A DNA stretch of 64,000 nucleotides. It comes from Eunapius fragilis (taxonomy: Eukaryota; Porifera; Demospongiae; Spongillida; Spongillidae). Numbering within the stretch: the first letter of the stretch is position 1; the number at the start of each line of letters is the position of its first letter. The position numbers and the translations under genes were made by a program. A model generated the notes under the pieces. The model made no database searches, was not told where the DNA came from, and worked only from the letters and a program-made list of their open reading frames with translations. The stretch spans positions 14,929,338 through 14,993,337 of the forward strand of contig OY811971.1 in the NCBI GenBank assembly GCA_963681505.1. Direction: 5' to 3'. Shown here one piece after another: positions 57,315 through 64,000 of this stretch.

Positions 57315-58400
57315 GTAGGTAGGGGGGGGGGGGGGGGGGGGCGGTTTTACGGGAGGAGCGACACATTGACAATGAATGCATGCGAAGCCAGGGGCGGATA
57401 CGGGGGGCGCTGCTTGCCGTACGATGATTTATATCCTCGTTTGTGTGAGCGTGCGTGATAGTGCGTGGGGGGCGGGGCGGAGCGGGGTGTGTCACGAAAA
57501 TTTTGGTCCGCCGAAAATTATGGTCCCGGACCAAAATTTTTGGAAAAAATTGGTCCGGGCGGACCAATATTATCAGGAAATTTTGGTCCGGGTAAGTAAA
57601 AATTGGTCCGGGCCCTCCATTTACATGTAAAACAGACGAATCATCTCAAACACAACTCTAAACCCTGAACTCAGCTAGTGGGTGAACAGTAGGGTAGCTG
57701 CTTTTCTAAGCTACGAAGGCTATGGAACAGTAGGCCGGGTTCTGCGCGCCCCAGGTTAGCGGATTGGCCTTCCGGTCGCGATCGGACCAGTTCCCACTTG
57801 TTTTTTACAATTCATGTACACGTCATAAACAGTGATATTCACGGCTGCAGACCTGCCTGGCCGGATCCCAGCTGCGCAGTTTGTCAGACCGGACCTAATT
57901 CCTGATGGATTTCAAAAAATAATTAATTCCTCAGCTGACATCTTGTTCAGAACTCTGCTTCGTCACAGGGGGAAACTATAGGCGCTCGATGCAACGCAAA
58001 CGGGCCGCAAACCTCGTTACAAATATCTATGAATTGATCACCCGCAACAACTCGATAACACAGCTAGAGCCGGAGTATATGTACAAACTGGTTTATCCGT
58101 TTGGCGCTTCGCCCGGCCATCATGCCCTCGTGCATACAGCTAGCATACAGTACGATATCAAACTACTGTGTCTGGCTACGTGAAGCCTCTATAAACCGGC
58201 TGTAGGGCTACTTCCAACATCCGGACCAAAATTTTCAGCTCGGACCATAATTTCTGGTAAGTTTGGTCCGGGCGGACCAAAATTTTCAGCGATAATTTTG
58301 GTCCCGGACCAAAATTACCGCGGACCAATTTTCCAGTGACAGGTGGGGGGTGGCAATTGGTCCCAGAGGGCGGCATTTCATAAGAATGGGGGGGGGGGGG
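57315..58400. mobile_element. GGTCCG-rich inverted-repeat element bracketed by G runs
   Basis: 57498-57620 and 58219-58340 are roughly inverted copies, each a chain of TTTTGGTCCG, GGACCAAAATT and GGTCCGGGCGGACCA modules (palindromic within each arm). Outside them lie G runs of about 23 (57319-57341) and 12 (58388-58399). The ~600-base interior has no clear gene; 57989-58183 is open for 64 codons without recognisable content. Confidence 0.55.
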
Positions 58401-58945
58401 CCCAAGCCTATGCTGAGCACAATCCTAGCTCCATAGTGCGCAATCAACCACGTGAACTTCACGTTCTCATCAGGCTTTTCATACAGTGACTGCTACATTG
58501 CCCTGGCAAACTGCTGGTACGCTGCCTTCACTGCGGTATATCCATCTTGTTACTGACGCTACGCTGGGCTAGATCATCGAGATCGGGAACTAACTGCCGA
58601 GACCTGAGTCTGACATTTTAAAAGTCACTGACGTAATTCGACTCAAGTCCCCAGGCCGGCGTGTGAAACAAAAATGTTCACAAAAAATGTATTACTGAAA
58701 TGTCCTTCGCAAATCGTGCTGCATATGGGGGCGGCATTTTATATGAATGCATATGGGAGTGCAATATATGTCTATACAGTGGCTGAATAGTACTTTGATT
58801 TGAACATGCATGGTTGCTGATTAGCTGCCGGTGTCACGATAGAGATTATCCCCCGTAACAACTGATCCTCCGGGTAATCTATTCCGGAATAGTTCATCAC
58901 CCCAGAAAACGGAAAAGTTTATCCTCCCTCGTAATAATTTATCCC
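58401..58945. other. No gene seen
   Basis: Single-copy DNA; nothing supportable. Confidence 0.5.
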
Positions 58946-59025
58946 CCCCCCCCCCCCACCCCCACCCTCAAAAAATGTGTGCTGTGTGTGTGTGTGTCCC
59001 CAGAAATGTGTGCTGTGTGTGTGTG

Positions 59026-59060
<35 letters not shown>

Positions 59061-59165
59061 CTGTGTGTGTGTGCCGGCATGAGTGTACATGTGTGTGTGA
59101 AACCAATGCAATTTAAATGTGCATGTGTGCGCGTGTGTTTGTGCAGGTGTATGTGTGTGCAACCA
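58946..59165. repeat. C run and (GT)n microsatellites
   Basis: CCCCCCCCCCCC near 58946, then GTGTGT tracts (58980-59000, 59013-59070) with decayed flanks to 59160. Open frames across them are repeat artefacts on both strands. Confidence 0.9.
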
Positions 59166-59559
59166 GAGATACATGTATATTATCTCTGGTGCAATGTATA
59201 TACAGACGTGCTTTGTCGTGTGTGTACGTGTGTGTGCTCGCGCGGGCGCGCGAATACCATAGTGCTATGGTTAAACTTTGTGCGACTAACCTTTTGAAAG
59301 TATACAGTAATCAGCCAGGCCATGTATCAATTCATTACACAAACACAAATAACAATCAGGGCATAAAGTTTTCCATGTAATAATTGGTAATTTCATCCCT
59401 TGCTCGTTTAAGAGAAATCAAACAGTTCATCGACTTCATACATATAATCGACGCCTGATGTGATATTATTTTTAAGTCACACAATTTACACACATCTGGA
59501 TACAAAACATCTAAGGCAATAAAGGATTTTTACTCTTCCATATCCCTCATCGATGGCAA

Positions 59560-60010
59560 TACCATACAGAAAATGCTCGACTGCGTCCACCTACTTTGGT
59601 AACTAAAACTGGGCCAAACCTTTTTTGTTACCTTTCGTGTGCCTCATATACCATACTTCATCTCCAACTTTAAACTCTCCTTAATTGCCTATTGAGTTTT
59701 CTATCATACAATGAGCCTTTTCTGAGTGGCCTGAGCTTGCTGAATATTCTTACATCGCATTACTTCGTTTATCTCCAAGTATTTTTAAGTTCTCCATTAA
59801 CATTTCCATATGATTGCCATCTTCATCTTGTTGAAACGTATGTGTGTTGGCAGATCTAGTTCAATAGGTAGCCTTGCTTTCACACCATAACCAAATTCAA
59901 ATGCATGGGGAATACAGCGAAGATGATTGCATAGATGAGAGGTAACCAAGCATTATAAGATCCTAATCGTCCTCCCAATTTAGCTCTCCACCATTGGAGA
60001 ACTTACTTAA
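59560..60010 (-). pseudogene. Gypsy-type retrotransposon integrase tail, heavily mutated
   Basis: Minus strand: HSRRSPFEFGYGVKARLPI, ELDLPTHTFQQDEDG, KNIQQAQATQKRLI, SLKLEMKYGI. SPFELxYGxxARLP and the following IxxAQxxQKxxYD..VGDxVW pattern mark the C-terminal end of Ty3/Gypsy integrases. Several stops interrupt it, and no LTR is visible nearby. Confidence 0.6.
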
Positions 60011-60099
60011 ACAAGCCGGCACAAATTAAATACGAGAGGAATACTAGTACCTTCAAAGTCGAGACGACGAGTTAGAATTCTCCCGCGTTCCGTATAGCA

Positions 60100-60770
60100 G
60101 TGGCGTAGAAACGGGGGGGAGGGGGGGGTCGAGGGGGACATATGTCTCCGGGCGCAGTGTTGAGGGGGCGCCGAAATAGACGAGAGAAAGTTATTTATCG
60201 CGTCAAAGAGAACTCACGAACGCATGGGCAGATACAGGGAGCAGTTGACCCCCCCCCCCCTCCCCCTCCCTATCGGGCCCGGGCCAGAAGCCGACAGCAC
60301 ACCCCCCCCCCCCCCCACCCCCTACTGGGCGCCATTAGTGCATTATGTCCCCGGGCGCTCAACACTCACACTACGCCACTGCCGTATAGTGTCACAGAGG
60401 CGTATCCAGGATTTCAGCGAGGGGGGTGCTTAAGGTCAGGCGCGATACGAGAAGGGGGGTGGGGTGGAGGGGGGGTGCTGTCAGTTTTTGGCCCGATACG
60501 AAAAGCGGGGGGGGGGGGGGTAAGGGGGGGGGGGGGGGGGGGAGGCAGCGCAAGCGTACAGCTATTATTATAAAACGCGGCCCGAAACGTTATGAATTTA
60601 TATATGGAAGGACCTATGGCCGAGGGGGGTGCTCAAACACCGGGGCCCGGAGCACCCTCTCTGGATACGCCACTGCAGTGATCCCAAACAAAAGCGGGCG
60701 TCTGCTCGTGACGATTATTGAAGCGAGGGAGGGAGGGGGGGGGGGGGGGGGGGATGGCGCTTGACAATTG
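60100..60770 (+). repeat. Cluster of G-run repeat family members
   Basis: Two opposed copies: 60250-60390 (C-run strand, CGGGCCAGAAGCCGACAGCA) and 60395-60680 (GCGTATCCAGGATTTCAGCG, GAGGGGGGTGCTTAAGGTCA, GATACGAAAAGCGGGGG), ending GGATACGCCACTGC. Homopolymer G runs reach about 18 bases. The ends GTATCCAGGATTT and GCCACTG define the family. Confidence 0.75.
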
Positions 60771-60999
60771 CCGTATAAAAATTAAAAAAATAGAGGAAAC
60801 AAGTAAAGAATAACATTCTCTGACGAGAAAGTTGGTAGGATATAGGAATTGGAGGCAAAGGTGGTGTTAAAAGGAGGGGAACTCAACAAAGTTTTGAGAA
60901 AAGGGTAATGTGACAAAAATCACCTCACCTCTCGTTCCCACGACCCACAAACTCCTACACAGTTTGATTACAATCACATGCACGCATTTACGGTACCTT

Positions 61000-61009
61000 C
61001 CTTATAAGG
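61000..61009 (+). promoter_or_regulatory. CArG/TATA-like box upstream of ROCO gene 2
   Basis: CCTTATAAGG with the same GGTACC brackets and the same spacing to ATG as in gene 1. Confidence 0.4.
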
Positions 61010-61027
61010 TACCATTCGGTATCTGCA

Positions 61028-63800
61028 ATGGCGTCAAATATGAAGGTACGAAGGAGCTACGTGGAATGGAGTTTAAATATTAATGGAGATGTATATTATA
61101 CCATGCCAGTTTTAGCAGTTTGTGTGACGTCATTTTATGGCTGACTAAAGTTATACAAGTGTGTTTACCTGTAATGATGGGGAAGGAGGTGGGTGGGGCC
61201 AGTGTGAAACAGACGCCGCGACCACCAGCTGCTGATACGTGGAATAAACCGTACCGTTCCAGCGATGGAGTTGCTCCGGAAGTCTCCCCCGCAGTAACGG
61301 TCCAGGCTGTGCTATATGTTTGTGCCCGCATGTTAGGGCATACCTGTGTGGTAGGTGTGGCCTATGAACGGTCTACCTCATGTTCCGTTTCCTACAGGAA
61401 TTAGAGCAGAGGCTAAGAAATGCTGCAGGGGGTGGAAGATTTGAAGAAGTGCTGCACCTCCTAGAGCAGGGTGTAAATGTTGATGCTGGTGATGAGGTAA
61501 GACATGTGATCCCATGTCATGTCTGTTTCATGCCCTTAACACTGGAGGGTGTGTACTCTGGCCAAAAAGGTATTTACAACTCACACTACCCATATATGGT
61601 ATTTACCATGCCATATATGGGTAGTGTGGAAGTGAATACGTTTTTGGCCACACCCTCCAGTGATAATCATCTGTGTTTGCTAACACAATTATATCTCTTT
61701 ATTACAACAGTTTAATGATGTGGTCTGGAAATAACTATTTATACCCTTGTCTATGTGTAGGCATTGGACTGACCTTTGGGTGTGGCCTAATGAAACCATG
61801 TGGGTGTGGTCTATTTTGTTATGTAAATAAGGGATGTGGTTATTATGCGTCATAGATTGCATGGACTGGGCACGAGGTACACGCCCACCTCCCATAGCCA
61901 CGTACATGTAGTCTAGTTATGTTAGACATGTGTGGTGAGTGTGTACAGTGATGACAGAGTGGGTTGGTAGTGTATGTCCTTCATGGTACACTTATATGTC
62001 ATCCTCTCATAACAGGATGGATATACCCCACTGATCTGGGCATCAGCGGGGGGACATGTGGAGATTGCAAGACTTCTGCTGGAGAGGGGTGCCCAGCCCA
62101 ACATGGCTAATAAGGTGGGGTATTTGCATAAACCGTACATTATTTGGTAACATGTGTCTTTGTGGTATATGTGGACTATGAGTGTGATGTGTGGGTGGTG
62201 TGATGTGTATGTGTGACCAATCAGATGTGATCTAGCTAAGTGTGAATTTGTATGGCTTCAGATGGAGGCAATGTAGACCAACATACCTACTTATATGTCT
62301 TTGGGGATACAAATGGAAGTGTTATCATTCATGGTAGCTGAACACAGTTCAATGTGGCCCTTGTCATTCCTTATCAGCACATGTGGGGCACACCGCCTTA
62401 GCTAGCTGGCATGGGCTTCCCTTGGTCACCATGTCATGGATGTGGGGTCACAGCTCATGGGGTTTCCCACCCTGGCCCACTATTCCCACCAATCAGTGAG
62501 CTGGGCACACTGCAGGACGCAAGCACTGAAGTACACCTTATTAGCTGGAGGGGGGGGGGGGGGGTATATATCTTTCATACCGTGGGTGTGGCCTAGATTA
62601 TGTTATATGTCTTGCTCAGCTTGAGTTGTTTAGTGGGTGTGGCCAACTTTAGCTGGTTTTTATACTCTACGTACTTCCCACTATCCATGGACTGGGCACG
62701 AGGTACACGCCCACCTCCCATGGCCACATACATCTTGTTCTGTTAGACATGTGTGGTGAGTGTGTACAGTGATGACAGAGTGGGTTGGTAGTGTATGTCC
62801 TTCATGGTACACTTAATTATATGTCATCCTCTCATAACAGGATGGAGGTACTTCACTGATCTGGGCATCATGGAGGGGACATGTGGAGATTGCAAGACTT
62901 CTGCTGGAGAGGGGTGCCCAGCCCAACATGGCTTATAAGGTGGGGTACATGTATTTCTATATCATTACATTGTCTTTTTGTGATATGTGTCTTTGTGGTA
63001 TATGTGTGTGATGTGTGGGTGGTGTGTTGGTGATGTGTGATGTGTATGTGTGACCAATCAGAAGTGATCTAGCCATGTGTGAATTTTTATGGCTTCAGAT
63101 GGAGGCAAAGTAGACCAACATACCTACTTATATGTCTTTGGGGATACAAATGGAAGTGTTATCATTCATGGTAGCTGAACACAGTTCAATGTGGCCCTTG
63201 TCATTCCTTATCAGCACATGTGGGAGGCTACACATGCTTCACACCACCTTAGGTAGCTTGGTCACCAGGTCAGGGATGTGGGTTCTCATTCCCACCAATC
63301 AGTGAGCTGGGCACACTGCAGGACACAAGTACTGAAGTGGTGTGTTCACCTATACATGTAATTAGCTGGGAGTGGGGGTGGGGTGGGGGGTACAAGACGT
63401 TGTAGTCTACAAACATCTTTCATACAGTGGGTGTGGCCTATAGATTGTTACATGTATCTATGTTATGTAACATGTCTCACATAGCCGAGTTGTTTGGTGG
63501 GTGTGGCCAACTTTAGCTGGTTACTACTTCCCAGTATCCAACACAATATGTGTGGACTGGGCACGAGGTACACGCCCACCTCCCATGGCCACATACATCT
63601 TGTTCTGTTAGACATGTGTGGTGAGTGTGTACAGTGATGACAGAGTGGGTTGGTAGTGTATGTCCTTCATGGTACACTTTTATGTCATCCTCTCATAACA
63701 GTATGGATGGACCCCACTGATCTGGGCATCAGGGTGCGGACATGTGGAGATTGCAAGACTTCTGCTGGAGAGGGGTGCCCAGCCCAACATGGCTGATAAG
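61028..63800 (+). CDS. ROCO gene 2 (ankyrin part), continues past the window
   Basis: Exons 61028-61045 (MASNMK), 61398-61496 ([33 protein letters not shown]), 62016-62114 ([19 protein letters not shown]), 62841-62939 (DGGTSLIWASWRGHVEIAR), 63702-63800 ([19 protein letters not shown]), the last three each ending [11 protein letters not shown] plus ANK, AYK or ADK. All are 33 codons in phase 0. Helix-1 positions differ between repeats (SAG, SWR, SGC) while the rest is constant, so the concave binding face is where variation sits. Roc, COR and death domains would lie beyond 64000. A closely related paralogue of gene 1, including 5' flank and introns. Confidence 0.8.
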
Positions 63801-64000
63801 GTGGGTTATTTGCAAACATTACAATCTCTTTTGGTAAAGTGTCTTAGTGGTATATGTGGGTTATGTGAGTGATGTGTGGGTGGTGTGATGTGTGACCAAT
63901 CAGATGTCATCTAGCCATGTGTGAATTTTTATGGCTTCAGATGGAGGTAAAGTAGACCAACATACCTACTTATATGTCTTTGGGGATACAAATGGAAGTG
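62010..64000 (+). repeat. Tandem ankyrin exon+intron units of ROCO gene 2
   Basis: Spacing 825 and 861 bases. Introns align with those at 1450-4130; for instance 63050-63560 matches 1560-2050, including the CACATGCTTCACACCACCTT variant seen only in the unit after exon 1346. This shows which units are orthologous between the two genes. Confidence 0.85.

Overview
The window is nuclear DNA from an animal. Genes are split by GT-AG introns, often only 50-90 bases long, and the dominant families are metazoan: ankyrin-Roc-COR-death-domain protein, talin-type FERM protein, P-element (THAP9-like) transposase, KDZ-type transposase. A sponge or another early-branching animal would fit the mix of ankyrin/ROCO/death genes, tiny introns and heavy transposon and minisatellite load. 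That placement is inference; no marker gene here fixes the species. One 200-base N run (21481-21680) marks a scaffold gap.

Layout. 1-17.4 kb: a plus-strand gene for an ANK-Roc-COR-Death (ROCO) protein of about 914 residues. Its ankyrin exons sit in tandem ~0.85-kb exon+intron units, and its 7.8-kb intron is filled with minisatellites and a MITE-like element. 60.8-64 kb: the start of a second, closely similar gene running off the right edge, so the two ends of the window are a segmental duplication. 17.4-21.5 kb: gene-poor DNA with transposon remnants, including a LINE-like reverse transcriptase tail. 21.7-33.8 kb: a locus for a talin-head-like FERM protein with a long disordered region, surrounded by broken or shuffled copies of its own exons and by very large polypyrimidine minisatellites (22.6-24.9 and 27.2-28.0 kb). 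34-38 kb: AT-rich inverted-repeat elements with ACACTGTGCAAAT ends. 38.8-39.7 kb: a 21/24-base minisatellite. 41.47-46.44 kb: a complete P-element-type DNA transposon with 30-base perfect terminal inverted repeats, a 7-base target duplication and a ten-exon transposase that splices to one uninterrupted 1185-residue frame. 49.2-51.0 kb: a 120-base dimeric satellite split by a MITE. 51.9-60 kb: decayed transposons (an unidentified TIR element, a KDZ-type transposase with one stop and at least one frameshift, a GGTCCG-rich inverted-repeat element, a Gypsy integrase tail) and G-run-rich repeats.

The two ROCO genes are probably signalling or immune-type GTPase scaffolds. The FERM gene is probably a relative of the cytoskeletal/adhesion adaptor talin. 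The best candidate for something worth following is the apparently intact P element. Next are the self-rearranging FERM locus, which includes a chimeric duplicated exon pair and an inverted exon copy in the likely 3' UTR, and the ankyrin units whose introns are as conserved as their exons.
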